From Punctularia strigosozonata HHB-11173 SS5 (lineage: Eukaryota > Basidiomycota > Agaricomycetes > Corticiales > Punctulariaceae), in the NCBI RefSeq assembly GCF_000264995.1, contig NW_006767441.1, positions 942,370-1,006,369 of the forward strand: a stretch of DNA of 64,000 nucleotides, given 5' to 3'. The notes beneath the pieces are model-generated. The model worked only from the letters and a program-made list of their open reading frames with translations. It was not told the origin of the DNA and did not search any database. This document shows positions 19,627 to 31,801 of the stretch, one piece after another. Within the stretch, counting starts at the first letter, position 1. Each line of letters begins with the position of its first letter. The position numbers and the translations under genes were made by a program.

Positions 19627-20802
19627 ATGTCTAGGACGTATCGTCCTCCGCACGCTCAACCTCGGGACTCTGGTCTATCAGATGCAGCGACATCGCGACA
19701 AGTGAATCAACTCCTTCACACTCTGAGGTATGTGTACACTCCCTTTTCACACGAATTAGCAGCTCAACAGACCCGCAGAGGAGAGCATTTCCGACATTCC
19801 CAGAACATACGTCGCTCCAGGGCTCATCTGGCATCTGGAAGTTCCCGTATGAGTACGACGTTGCCCGTATCTCTTATATACGGCGGCGATGTGGATGCCG
19901 AGCCTGCGAACGCCGTTAGGCCCGCCGCGGCTCAAGAGGAGGTGAAGCGAGTCGCTGGTCCCATTCCGAGGAGCTGGGTTAAATCACGATCACAGCACAC
20001 GGATGTCCGATATACGCCGGAATGGCGCTCCAATGCCCTATCCTTGGTGTTCTCGCACCTCCCTTCCGCCGACACGGCACGATCCTGCTTGATACAGTGC
20101 CCGAGCAAAAACGGATACACGACATCATCACAGAAACCTGCAGTACTTCCTCTTACCATCCAGTGCCTCCGTCTTGTCTTAGCGGAGTATTTCGATGATC
20201 TCGAGTTTCCCGAGGACCTTATACCATGGATCTCCCCTCATATGAAGCGCGATCTCATCCGGTTCGCAGCTGTGCATTTGCCACTCGGCAACTCAAAACT
20301 GTACCAGCTTTGGGGTCATGAAGGTCACGCCGCGGGCGAGATGATCATTATCGGTCCATATGCTTCGGTTCGACTGGGCGCTTTCCGGCGGGGTCAGCCC
20401 TCAGAAGCCGTGGTCAACAAAGTAGAAGATGACTGGGATGCGCCAGCCAGAGATGCGGAGACACCTCTCCAATCACTTGTGATCGTTTCGACTCCCCTGC
20501 CTGTGTCCTTGATATCGTCCCTTCCCCCAACGCTGACTCATGTGGCCTTACTCGACCTACCGCCGTCAATACAACCTCACATTCATCGCCTGCCCGGCAT
20601 TTGCCCCTTGCTAGAAGTCCTTGATTTCTCGTATAATACGTGGCTAGCCGGAGCTGGGAATGAGAAGACGCTGGACCGGGTCGAGTGGGGTCGATGGACC
20701 AGGCTGCGTGTTCTAGGTATGCGAGGCTGTTACGTGGACGACCAGTTTTCGCATAGAGTTCAGAAGTGTCGCTGGCAAGATGTAGAAATCGTTTTGCAAT
20801 GA
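19627..20802 (+). CDS. Unknown conserved-looking protein with weak leucine-rich repeats
   Basis: Exons 19627-19727, 19771-19846 and 19903-20802 give 358 residues. An alternative unspliced reading through 19728-19902 is open, but splicing at GTATGT and GTATGAGT gives a smoother product (RPAEESISDIPRTYVAPGLIWHLEVP). The C-terminal third shows LRR-like spacing: SLPPTLTHVALLDLPPS, ICPLLEVLDFSYNTWL, WTRLRVLGMRGCYV. A central helical region (IQCLRLVLAEYFDDLEFPEDLIPW) precedes it. I do not recognise the family; an F-box/LRR-like adaptor is possible but no F-box is evident. Its 3' end converges with the CTLH gene, with 134 bp between. Confidence 0.65.
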   Translation: MSRTYRPPHAQPRDSGLSDAATSRQVNQLLHTLRYVYTPFSHELAAQQTRRGEHFRHSQNIRRSRAHLASGSSRMSTTLPVSLIYGGDVDAEPANAVRPAAAQEEVKRVAGPIPRSWVKSRSQHTDVRYTPEWRSNALSLVFSHLPSADTARSCLIQCPSKNGYTTSSQKPAVLPLTIQCLRLVLAEYFDDLEFPEDLIPWISPHMKRDLIRFAAVHLPLGNSKLYQLWGHEGHAAGEMIIIGPYASVRLGAFRRGQPSEAVVNKVEDDWDAPARDAETPLQSLVIVSTPLPVSLISSLPPTLTHVALLDLPPSIQPHIHRLPGICPLLEVLDFSYNTWLAGAGNEKTLDRVEWGRWTRLRVLGMRGCYVDDQFSHRVQKCRWQDVEIVLQ

Positions 20803-20936
20803 GGTCATTGTACCAGCCACAGCCCGTGGAAACACCGAAAGGACAGAAGTACACAGGAAATGAAGGGTAAATGCGAATGTATGCTACAGATGAGGATCGT
20901 GTCCGTCAAGAAGTATCCGGAATTGTGTCGTCTCCT

Positions 20937-22220
20937 TCATGTGCTGGAGTCTAAGAACTGCCTGAGATCGAAGCCCAGTGTGGGCTGGGGCCTCTGCATT
21001 GCCGTTAGCGACTGGCAGTGAATCTGGAATGTTGACGCACCTCTGGATTCCTTACACCGGTCATGCGCATCTTGGGGGCGGATGAATCCGCCAGGCTTAA
21101 CTGGGGTGGAGTGCCAATGCCAGGAGGCTTGTTGGCGCTGGTTGGTGGAATATGTATATCTTGTATGAAAGACCACAGCACCGTCGTGTAACGAGCGTAC
21201 AGCTCGACGTTGGAAACAGAGCCCCGCCCTGTACGATCTATCACAGCCACGTGAAGTCAGGATCAGCTTCACGGATGCTCGGTAAAGCGGCATGACATAC
21301 ACAGGATGGCGCTGTTGATTTGGTCCGCAACGGCCTCACGCCGTTCTTGGCTGAGATACTTGACCATGGGGCTGCTCTCGGGAACAGTGTAGGCAAGTAA
21401 TCCGCTGACATGATTGAGTTCCTCAAGGAACCGGGCACGATCCGTCGGCTTGTCCAGCGCGTTCGCCTGCGCATATAATTTCCTCGCTCGCTGGAGCAGA
21501 TCCCTCTGCTTGTCGTCCGGATGATCACATGAAGACAGTGACCTTACTTTGCTGTGAGATGAGGGAGATAGACTGGAGGCGCTGTCGGTCGAAGGGTTGT
21601 ATTCGAGAGGCACGGTGCGGCACGCTTCGATGAAAGCTTGGATGCGCAGATTTAGGGCGAGGTGCCCGGGATCGACAGTGCGTGCGATGAAGCATCTGGA
21701 CGGGGAAGTCGCCTCGACGGCCAATTCGTCTGAGCTTAAAGAGAGCACAGAAGGAAAGTGTATGTTCAGTGCAGCGGTTGCATCGTCAATACGACCGGAT
21801 AACAGGTGTATCTTGATCTCTATAGCAGACGACGGAATGAATACAACTCATAGCCTTCAGCCAGCGAGGGTGCAATCAGAGCTCACCTCGTCTTCTGTCC
21901 ATATCCTGCAGTGCATCGTCCGTTAAACGGCTGCTGTCGTCGGTGAGCTCGCTATGCCCGTGCATGATTTCGTCTCCATCTGCGTCGAGTTGTCGCACAG
22001 AACTATCCCTGGCAAATACCCGGGCAGTGTTGGAGTACGAGTTATGCGCAAGGTAGTCAAGGACGAGTGAACGCTGAATGTCAGCGTTAATGTTGGGCTC
22101 CATGCGGAGACTCAGAACTGATGTGCGCACCAATATGCGGGGATCAGGGTTGCTGAACTTGCGGCCCGGTAACACCGATTTGGCGGATGTCGTCCGCGAC
22201 GTGGAGGGCTTGTTGCTCAT
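20937..22220 (-). CDS. LisH-CTLH-CRA domain protein (RanBPM/GID complex type)
   Basis: Exons 22220-21887, 21819-21301, 21237-21041 and 20993-20937 give 368 residues. A LisH motif lies at about residues 46-75 (IQRSLVLDYLAHNSYSNTARVF). A CTLH segment follows with IKIHLLSGRIDDATAALN. The CRA domain includes RIQAFIEACRT, the Ser-rich insert and RREAVADQINSAIL, ending with the distal helix RQFLDSS. This order is that of RanBPM/Gid1-type subunits of the CTLH (GID) E3 ubiquitin ligase, but no SPRY domain precedes the LisH in this model. Either the start lies further upstream in the unexplained 22221-23236 region or this is a SPRY-less paralogue. Confidence 0.7.
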
Positions 22221-23236
22221 CGTCGGCCGTGCACAGAACGAGTGGGAAGACGAACAGCGGGAGCATCGCGAATTCGGTTCTTCCTGCTTGTCCGGCGCGC
22301 GTCAGCGACGGCGACATTGATCGCGAGAGCTCCTCACGTGACATCATCTCCCTTGCAGCAAACCGTCGGCATCTGGCATCTCGAACTTGGCTTCACCTCC
22401 GTGGAATATTACCGTGCAGTTCTGAGACCCTAGCAATGGCAAACATGTGTCCGGTCTCGGCGAGGCTATGGCGTACTCGCGATTCTGCAAGTATACCACG
22501 GGAACGCAACGGGACCTCTTCGAACCTGTCCCAGGTTCGTAACGTAGGAAGCGCGCCCGAACGCCTATTCGTCGTCCAACGTCGGACTCGCAATTCAAGC
22601 TTGCATGCGGTCGTGGGACTCGCAACCTCCGCTGGGGCATCTGGCTTTCTATGATTCTTGAAGCATCAAATGGCTGGCGCTTCTGATTGATACATTCACT
22701 TGGGAGGCGATGTTGCGAGCTTCGTTATCTACCAGTGTGAGTGGAGAGTGCAATCGGGACTTGTCTTGGTTGAAGCAGAGAGGACTTACATTTTGACATA
22801 TATTGTACAAGTGTCTACCACCGATCGAAAATTGAACGTTTACCTACTCGGGCTCTAGCGCTGCTTCAAAGTCTGCCTTCCCGATACGAGACCGTGCGAG
22901 CGGAATATGAGGTCGTATATGATCGGCCTGGTTCTGAAAATGCATGGGAAGTGGCCTTGCGAAGTGTAGCCAGCAAGTGCACAGTACCTACGGCACCATT
23001 GACTAGTGGAGGTTCTGTAGATTCGGAGACGAAATCTCACTCAGGCGTGATATGACAGCGCAGTACTACTTTCACTTGCGTAGTCGACGTCCCCTCCACT
23101 TGCCGTCATATGCCTTCAACCGACTTGATATACACATTACTGCAGTATATTACAGCTACAGTATGCCAAAGACGTCCCAAGATTGCGGAACATACAGATG
23201 TTTTACGAGCAAATCAATTGCATATGTAAGACTTTG
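22221..23236. other. 1-kb region without a convincing gene
   Basis: This stretch separates the CTLH gene start from the 3' end of the YPQ1-like gene. Open frames exist on both strands between 22187 and 22654 (155 codons plus; 99 codons minus at 22640-22344), but none shows a family motif or a clean splice pattern. It could hold missing 5' exons of the CTLH gene. Confidence 0.4.
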
Positions 23237-25198
23237 CTATCCGGCGGCTCTTGTGCCCGCACTCGAGGTCGTTCTGCGCGGCCTCGAAAGACTCTCGACG
23301 GACTCCGCGAGCGCATCTCCGCTCAAGAGCCCCGCCTCTTCTTCGCTGGCGGTCGCAGCATGAGGCTTCGTGGAGACGGATGCCCGGCGTGGGCGACGCG
23401 GTCGATAGATGATGGTTTGAGTGACAATTGTCACGTCGAACATGAGCGTACCACCGCTTCCTAAGAGGTACCTATATCCAAATCATGAGCGAGGTACTCG
23501 AAAGATGGGAGGGCGATGACTCACGGAATACTTTCCTTCAGGAAAGCTGCTGCCTCCGGTGCTGGCTTACCCAGGTTCGGCGACGTAAGGATCGACGCAA
23601 CGTAGAAGAAGTTGCCGAGAAAGGCGAAGATGAAAAGGTAGACGGAGAGACCCTATTTGCTAAAGCGTCAACCGAGTCCGATTATCTGAAGGCAGAGGCT
23701 GCATACTTCAGCGGATTTCCGAACCCACTGAAATGGAGGTATCAGCAACGGACTTGTGAGCAGGTCCGTGAAACAATTCTTACGTTTTTCCAAATTTGAG
23801 GTAGTCGTGACGTGAGGTATAACCTGAGACACACCCATAAAAACCGTCATTATTATTGAGCAAGGACAGCAAACGAGAGACCTACGTGGTACAGACCCAA
23901 GCAAAAATGCGGCCAATAACACGTTCCGTAGATGGCGGAACTTCATCGTGAGCCTCGCCATGCCAACGGGGCATCGACTCGTCATAGGGGTTCGCGAAGG
24001 AAACAAGGATCGGCGTAGTTATATCCACGGCATCGGGTGGTTGTGCTAGAATAGGAGGGCTGGCGACAGGCACTTCTGATGCAGCCACAACATGTCCGGT
24101 CCTTGTTGCACTTGGGGAGATGGCAGGATCCCGCTTCATGCCAGACCAATGACTGATCCCAAACAGAGCCCAAACACCGAGGAATACTAAACTAGCGCCT
24201 TGTCTGCCCGCCCTTGAATTGCGACGGTTGGTGAGCACATCTGCCTCTTCTTCTTCTGCACGTTGCGTAGATCGACCACGATTTACGAGGGTCTCGGGCA
24301 ACTCCTCTGGCGGGATGTTAGGGGACAAGGGTGAGACGAGATGCCGAGTTCGGCCAAGGCTCCCTCCCCGTCCTCCCCGGCGTTCCCTGCTCCAAGATAC
24401 GTGCTTTCGAGCCCTCGTTCCCCGTTCCGAGTGGAAGCTGTCGGCAAGCGTCGCCAAGGCCTGTTCGTCAACTTCGTCGGCTTCCTCCGAGACTCGCGAG
24501 TTGGAGCGTCCTCGATTTAGGTAGTCGCCAGTGGTTCGACTTCGGGTCCTACGGTGATGTGGTGATGTTGCCCGAGACTCTTGTTGTGCTGCAAGTGCTG
24601 CGGCGGCAGCAACGTTGGCCGCAACATGTGAGAGGGTACGGTATCGGGATGCTTCGCGTTCATGAGAAACGCGACGGCTGCCCGTAAACGAGTCACTCCG
24701 ATCATGGACGTAGCTTGCGTACGGCTTTGACGGAGGATTGAGGCGAGTGTAATATAAGTACTGCGACAGCAGGCTGAAGTCGACGAAGACGAAGTAACCG
24801 GCAAGGTACGTCTGCATCACGCGGATGATTGCATATGAGATTCAGTATAGGCATGGTGAGGGGTACTCCTGACCTGGAAAGGCAACTGCTTGGTCAAGAT
24901 GCATCCGAGGAGGTTCGTTATATCCCCTGCCAATTGCGGAGTATAAGCGGACCCAGGTAAACCAGGGAGGCCAGTCGAACGTGCGCGTACCGAATAACCA
25001 GTTTGCCAGGAATGGAAGGGCGAGCCCGTCCGCGGATTGTCTTTGGTAGTTCTCAACGACTTGTCTAGCAGGTCACGTACAAATGTCGTTCGTGAACGCG
25101 ATCATAGCGCCATAGGAAGCCAGGCATACGCACGGGAATTGGGCGCCTAACCAGCAGCCTATCGACACCCATCCCAAAGTATCGCTCAAGTCCAGCAT
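23237..25198 (-). CDS. YPQ1: PQ-loop vacuolar basic amino-acid transporter (YPQ1/RTC2-like)
   Basis: Exons 25198-25134, 25064-24991, 24926-24874, 24811-23886, 23823-23784, 23727-23707, 23652-23525 and 23471-23237 give 513 residues. PQ-loop 1 is GWVSIGCWLGAQFPQVVENY; PQ-loop 2 is SRLPQIWKNWVRKSAEGLS. Seven membrane segments are expected, with a long polar linker (about residues 110-300, many RGRS and SRE motifs) between segments 3 and 4. The family exports Lys, Arg and His from the vacuole. Exon 6 is a 21-nt microexon (WVRKSAE) that completes the second PQ loop. The C-terminal tail contains EEEAGLL, a possible acidic dileucine sorting signal. Confidence 0.85.
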
Positions 25199-25592
25199 GT
25201 TGATCGTTAAGAGGATGTTTGAGCTTCTTGTACCACACCTTCCGGACCGTCGGGTGAATGGTATGCGGTTGACTCCTAAGACGGAATGACTCGGAACTTG
25301 GGAGAGAAAGCTGGCTGTGGGCAATTGCAGTGTTCGTGCTAAGCCGGGGTCTATATGAAGGATCTGGTCTATATCGCGCGGAGAGCCACGACGACAATCA
25401 TGAGTAGCACGATACAAAGGACCAAAACGGTCGACCTTCCACGCGGACCGGCGGGAGTGTGGGGAGACGCGCCAACCGCGTACAAGGGGTTGGCACACCA
25501 CTCCAACTCAGCATCTGCAATCACGGACAGCCATCGGCTGGCCCTCAAGAAATCTGCCTTGTTGTGCTTCATCATTGCAATTGTGATAGAAA
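25199..25592. promoter_or_regulatory. Divergent promoter region of the YPQ1-like and LIN1 genes
   Basis: 394 bp between the two diverging start codons. No repeat was recognised. Confidence 0.45.
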
Positions 25593-26830
25593 ATGCCACC
25601 TCGTCTGGCCCAAAAGCGTGCTGCACGCTCCGAGTCGCGTGGAGAGGGATCATCGTCTCATGCGCCCAAGAAAACGCGCTTTTTGGACCCGTCAGAAGAT
25701 CCTGTCAACTTCGCCGAAGAGGTCGATGCACAATTGGATAGCGCGAAAGCGCGGGGAAACAGGAGAGTAAAGACAGACGGCTACGATTCGGACTCGAGCG
25801 GGGAGGAGGGAGAGAGCGTGGTATGGAGCCGAAAGAAGCCAGCAAAGGAGGAGGAGGACGATGACATGTTCGCGATGGGGGAAGCACAGGACAAGAAAGA
25901 GGACGAACCGGATGCAAAGAAGGAGGAATACCTGAAGCTCGGCGATATCGAGGGCCAGGAATTCGGGAATGAGAAAGGCTCTGATGAGGAGTCGGAAATA
26001 TCAGATGAACCTGAGGACGAGGACGACGCTGAGCGCCGCAGAAAGGCAGGTATGGGCTATGAACTGTCGTCTTTCAATATGCGAGAGGAGATGGAAGAAG
26101 GGAAGTTTACCGAGGACGGGATGTACGTCCGGACTTTCGATCAACATGCGATACACGACAAATGGCTCGATGGCATGGACGAGCGGGAAGTGAAGCAGGC
26201 ACGGAGGAGGAAGAAGGCTCGGGAGAGGCTTGAGAAGGAGCGCATCCGGGCAGAGGAGGAGGAAATGAAGCGATTAGGAGGGAAGGATGCTGTCGAGCAA
26301 GAATTAATTGGAATGTTGAAGAAGGGCGAAACTGTGCTGGAGGCCCTGCAACGACTGGGTGCACAAGCCAAGAAGGCCAAGAAACCACCTAAAGGGTGAG
26401 TGGCACGGTCTGCCTCACCGTGATTAATGCTCACCCGTGTTTACTCAGGAAAGCCCATGATGGCGGCATGGATGTGGACAAACCATCCGCAGCGCCCTCC
26501 AACATCGACCATATAACACATCTTGCGTCCACACTGATGTCGTTGGGGGATACTGATATATACTCGAGGACGTACGAAGAACTTGTGCGCTCGATCCGGT
26601 CATCCGGCAAAGTCGGTAACGATTGGGTACCTCCCTCTGCCGACGTCAAATACGAGTACAAGTGGGACGTGCCGGATACGACTGCCCAAGAAGGCCAGGT
26701 CTTCGGTCCTTACAGCGAAGAAGAGATGAAGGCATGGCATAGTGCTGCGTATTTTGGCGTTGCCGGAGAGAAAGTTAAGGTTCGGAAGGTTGGCGGGGAA
26801 TGGGGGAGCTGGGAGGATGTTGTAGTTTGA
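25593..26830 (+). CDS. LIN1: LIN1/CD2BP2-like U5 snRNP protein with GYF domain
   Basis: Exons 25593-26395 and 26449-26830 give 394 residues. The N-terminus is basic with a nuclear-signal-like PKKTRFLD block, followed by a long acidic stretch (about residues 60-155). A conserved motif region follows: GYELSSFNMREEMEEGKFTEDGMY, then HDKWLDG. The C-terminal GYF domain (about residues 335-394) reads YEYKWDVPD, VFGPYSEEEMKAWHSAAYFG; GPYS replaces GPYx in the proline-rich-ligand pocket. CD2BP2/Lin1 associates with Prp6 and Prp8 in the U5 snRNP and leaves before tri-snRNP assembly. The domain order and length match the family. Confidence 0.9.
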
Positions 26831-27120
26831 CCGATTGTCAGCCCAGTCGTTCGTGTATCATTATATCTGCTGTATCGATAGTATTTGCTCTGGTCAGTGC
26901 GTAGAGGATCGAGCAAAGATTGATTCATTTGTACATCGGTGAATATGATACATAAAGGTATGTAGGGAATGCCATTATCTTACAGAGAAGGTGCAAGGGA
27001 GAAAACGTAGACATAAAAGCAGGGTAATGCATAACAGTCGACGAGACACGGATAAGTCAATATACTGTAGAGTTCATGCTCCGGGAGATTATTAATGAGA
27101 GTTGATGAATGAGCGATTAT

Positions 27121-30100
27121 CTAAGTGCTTGTAGAAGGATAAGGATGGAGCCGATTTGTGATCAGGCAATCTTTGATCCAAGGGAGGTGCACGACGTGTC
27201 CGTTGGCGGGCTGAACATCCTCCATATCATCCGGCGATTTCACCATGATGAGGTCGAAGGCAGATAGGTCGGGGCTTGAAGACAACGCTGGCTCGGCTGC
27301 TGCCTCGACCAGATCTGCGCCCATGGCAAGCACAATGCGAGGTACGACTGCCACGCCTTCGTTAACTGAGTTCTTGCTGGCCTATCATATGCAGTCAACA
27401 AACACTCCTTCGTGTCGGATACGATGGTCTGCGCACCCTCGAACCGGCTCTGGGATTTGGAACGAAGTCCAATCCTAGGCACAGCACAGTCTTACCGCGA
27501 AGAACCTTCATGGGACACTGGAGGTTGATGAGTTGAGAGACATGATCCGCCTGGCCCCAGTCCCAGTTGATCAACTGGCTGACGGAATGCGTGAACTGGT
27601 CTGAGCGTCCCGCTGGGAGGAGGTACGGATGCCAATCAGGCGCGAAGGACTGACGAACCATGTCAGTTCCTGTCATCAACCTGAGCTGGCAGATCCACGT
27701 ACTTCGTCACATTCGTGCAGCCATCGAGTAGACACACAAGGAATCCCGAGAGCAAGAGCCATTAGATAACGGGGTTTCTGCGTGGCTTCGTCCGACAGGA
27801 GAAAGACGCGCTTTATGGTGGGAACGGCGGCGACCTTGACGTCCTTGTTGCGAATGGTCCACCTTCTATTGGCATTGCTAAAGCTGCCGTCCATGTTCAA
27901 AATAGAAGTCCAGTCGTCGAGAACCCTGCCGCCTAGACGCTTAATTTGGTCTATCACCGCGTCGCGTTCCGTATCATCGTTTCCGACGCTCATAGAGACC
28001 ACGAAAGCGCTGCCTTGGAGTGGCTTCGAGGAGGACGCAGAGCTGGCGATGGAAAGCTTCGAAGGAGAGTCCATGTTCTTGAGGGAGTCCGGATGCTGTG
28101 AGATGACGATGCCTGGAGTATAAACCATCCTATCTTTCCATTGCGCAAGGATGATGTCCTCGGGAATCCGGATTTCTGACATCTTCCGTTCAAAATGGTC
28201 CAGCTCCTCCCCATTGTCCACCTCTACGCGAACCCGGCGTGAAGTCTGGAAAACCTTGGTGATCATTGCGACCTCCCCCCGGTCAATCAGCACCTGATCT
28301 CCCTCGCGGAACTCGCATTTGCGCAAGTCATTGGTGGCGATAGCTGACGCCCTCGACCCGTCGTCGAAGTAGACACTCCACGCCCCACTGCTTGGGCGAT
28401 CGACGATCGTCCCGGAGTAGTAGCAACCATCCTTGTCCCATTTCGCCACGACGCGAGTAGGTGGTTTCGGAGGATCACTGTTGGCGCCTTTATAACGTTT
28501 GGAAAGCCGCGATGCAGTGGAGACGTCGGACATCTTGCTCGTAGCCCTGGTGGATGCTCGCGAGAATCGACCAATCGCCGTGTTCCCAGACACAACGCGT
28601 TTGCGTTTCCGAGATCCCTCGACATCTTGGGGCGGATCATCGACCCGCATCTCGTCCGGGTCAGCTAATTCCGTCTGTTGGTCATCTTCGGGTTCTGGGA
28701 TCACGACAGTCTCCGCAGAGTCGGATTCCTGTGCATCAAGCTCCATGGTTTCGTCCGCTGGTTTGACTTTGGGCTTGGCGGGGGTCACCTTCTTACCGCG
28801 TCCCTTTCGAGCGGATGGCTTCTTGGCTAAAGTGGAAGGCGGTTGGTTGCGACCCTTCGCAGACTTCGCACCGGTCTCGGGCGTCTTGGCTGCCTTGCGG
28901 GAGGAACCACGGACAGGCGTGCGTTCTTGGTCTTCGCCAGGCTGTAGCTCAGCTTTCTGCTTGCCTTTCGCTTTAGCCGACGTGGCAGGCTACGGATGTC
29001 ATTAGAAGTGATTACAAAAGAAGTAGGAACCTCATGTTCGTACCTTTTTCAATGACGACTTCGCGGCGGTGACTGCTAGGGGTAGTTCTTCGTCGCTGTC
29101 GTCCGAAGTCGCAGGGTCCGGTACTCCTTCGCCATCCCACGAATCCGGAACGACATCCACCTCCTCGGCCTCCTCCTGTGGTTGTCTGCCCCGGCTCTTT
29201 GCGCTTGCTGACACAGTTCGTTTCGCTACCGCTGAAGACTTCGGAGGGGGCAGTGGTGTGGCATCGCGAGCATCAGCCTGTGTCGGTTCCGAGTCTGGGA
29301 CAGTCTCGTCCGCTTCCTCTCGTAAAAACTGGCGTGCCCGAGGCGGAGGGAGGGTTCGACGAACGGGTGGTTCGGATTCCGCGACGATCTGCGCATTTCC
29401 TGGAATTGGCGAGGGAGGGCGAGGGGACACCCGCTTGGTCGCAGCAGTCGAGGACGGCACAGTGTTGTAAGTAACTTGGGCGAGAGCGATGTGACCTTGG
29501 ACAGGTCGAGGGTGGTCCTCATCCGGCTGGGTGGATTCGTCGACTATCAGCGTCTCTTGCCCTGTCGATAGCGCCGTTTGTCTGGCAGGAGACGACGTCA
29601 AGCCTCTGGCAGCGAGGTTCCTCGCACGCAAGCTTTCCAACCCTTGACGGAAACCTGGCTGAGCAAGTCGGCTCCGGTTGCTTGCCGGGGGAAGCGATCG
29701 GGGAGCAAACGCGTTGGAGGTCTGGGGCCGGTCGGTTTCTCGCACCTGATCCGACTGTACTGCAGATCGCATTGATTGATCGACGATTAGAGGAGCAAAA
29801 TCCCCGACAGCAGCGGTTGTAGAGAGTGGTCGGGCTTGATGAACGTCCGGTTGCTGTGGCTGGACGGGTGGAGCGACAGCAGGCGGACTCGACACCCTCG
29901 CGCGGCGAGCATTCAACGCCCGAAGCCTTTCCAGGTTCGCCTTGCGATCTGCCGTCGGTAAGTGGTGAGCGTACCGTTCCTGCTTACGCGGATCACCGGC
30001 TGCGAATAGGGAGACGACACTGCGAGGGTCATGCGTCGCCGTGGTTGCGGCCGTGGCGCCTGCAGTCGACAGGCCCGGAATGTCCGAGGACTTAGCAGCG

Positions 30101-31801
30101 GTGGAAGTCCCAACTATTGACGGCCCAGGTAGGTTTATGTTGCTGGTTGCGATTGGAGATCTAGCACGACCTGCATGGAATAGGCCAGGAATGTCCGTAT
30201 TGCTGGCGACAGTTGGAGACGCAGCGTTCCCTGCGTTGAAAAGTCCAGGAATGTTCGTGTTGTTGGACATGATCGGCGTCCTAGAGGTCTGGAGACCAGG
30301 AATGTTCGTATTGTTTGTCACGATCGGCGTCCTGGAGTTTTGGAGGCCAGGGATGTTCGTATTGTCGGGCACAATTGGCGTCCTGAAGTTCAAGAGGCCG
30401 GGGATGTTCATGCTGGTTTCGGTGACATTAGTCCCTACAAGAGGAGGACTTGCGCGGTTAGGAGGAGGGCCAGCCTCTGCGACTCCTTGGTTATAGTTGC
30501 CACCGTAGATACTCGACTCCGTGCGTTCGGCCTGAAGACCAGGAGGCACGGCCTCGCTAGCTCGACCGCCAGTCGTGATCGGTCCGATCGGTTGCGTTTC
30601 GATGATCTGCGTCGGTTGAGACAACGGTTGGGTGGGGCCATCCATATTCTGCGATGACGACTCGCTGCCGAAGAACTGCGACGGGCGTGGTTGGCTAGAA
30701 GAGTTGGACCGGTGACTGCGCGAGGCAGGAGTGGGCGGAAGACTGATGACGTCTACAGCGCTCTCGATGCGCGAGAACTCAGCCTCGTCCAGAGGAGCGT
30801 CGTCGATCTGCCTAGCTTGGAACATCTCGAGGTCATCCGGAAGGGACTGGTGGCCGCCCCACGGTGACTGAGATTGAGACTGGGACGACGACCTCTTGGA
30901 GGTATCGGCCGCCGTGGTCGTTTGGTCGGGATGCAACATACTGGCTTTGACGGCGGCGATCTGTTGCAATAAACTATCGGAGGGAGTGGCGTCCTGTGAG
31001 TCGGTGATCGTCTGGTTGAATACCTTGGATTCAGCCATAAAGCGGCGGACCTCGTCCTGCGGGGCCTGAATAGCGAACGAGTCTTCGGATGGAAGAGGAG
31101 AGGGTGAGCGACGAGATGAAGGAGCGGCTTGACGGATGGGATGCGTCTTGCTCCGGGGGAGACTCGTATTTACGCATGCAGGCGAGGCTGTGCTTGGCTG
31201 CACAAAGGCAACGCTTTTTGCAGCTGCCTTTGCGTGAGCTGTCAAAGGGGGCCGAGACAAAGACGGGGGAGGTCCGTCAAAGGACGGTGGTAGCGTTTCT
31301 TGTTGTACATCGGAGTTGGAACGCGTCTCATGCGAGCCGTTATACGCGTGTTGGAGACGGGGAGATCGCGATGGGCTTTTGGGAGGAGACGGGAGACTCA
31401 AAGAGCCGTGGACAATGGCACGCTGGGACGTTGCGTCGTTGGGGAGTGGCGCGTTTTCTTTCTGCGAGTTTTCGTTGATCTCACTGTCGTCAATCTGAGT
31501 TTGGGTCTGGGTGATCGCAAGACCGTGATAATGATAACGAGGGGTCGAGCCGTTGACGGAAGACTCGTTGGATCGATCTCTGGGTAGGACTGCGTCTCCC
31601 GACGTACGAGTCGACGACGCCGCGGTCGCACCTTCCGCTGGCATCCTCCGTGCTGGTTCCTTGGGACCTCCCAGAAGATCAGATATAAGTTGCGTGGCTT
31701 GCGAGTCCTCCCTTGCGGAATCGCTCGGGCTACAACGAAAGCAGGTCAACAATGGCGAGCTATTTTTAGCCTTTGCGCACTCACCTGTTATCGCCCAGCA
31801 T
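27121..31801 (-). CDS. CRB2: Crb2/Rad9/53BP1-type checkpoint mediator (Tudor plus tandem BRCT)
   Basis: Exons 31801-31785, 31729-29044, 28989-27703, 27649-27437 and 27372-27121 give 1484 residues. The first exon is only 17 nt (MLGDNS); it is preferred because the frame further upstream has no ATG. The long N-terminal region is disordered and rich in SQ/TQ sites (TQTQTQID, NSQKEN), expected ATM/ATR targets, and has a 17-19-residue tandem repeat. A Tudor-like domain near residues 1070-1130 (VVAKWDKDGCYYSGTIV, WSVYFDDG) should bind methylated histone H4. Tandem BRCT repeats fill the last ~260 residues (VFLLSDEATQKPRYLMALALG, GKTVLCLG, WIKDCLI). The family links DNA-break histone marks to Chk1/Rad53 activation. 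Confidence 0.88.
30075..30412 (-). repeat. In-frame tandem repeat, ~51-57 bp units (NIPGL motif) in the Crb2-like gene
   Basis: About seven units each encode a variant of NTNIPGLQNSRTPIVTN (17-19 residues). The core ATTCCTGG/CCAGGAATGT recurs every 51-57 bp. Units near 30241-30412 are most alike; those at the 30075 end are more diverged. The array lies in the disordered N-terminal half, near residues 445-560. Confidence 0.85.
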
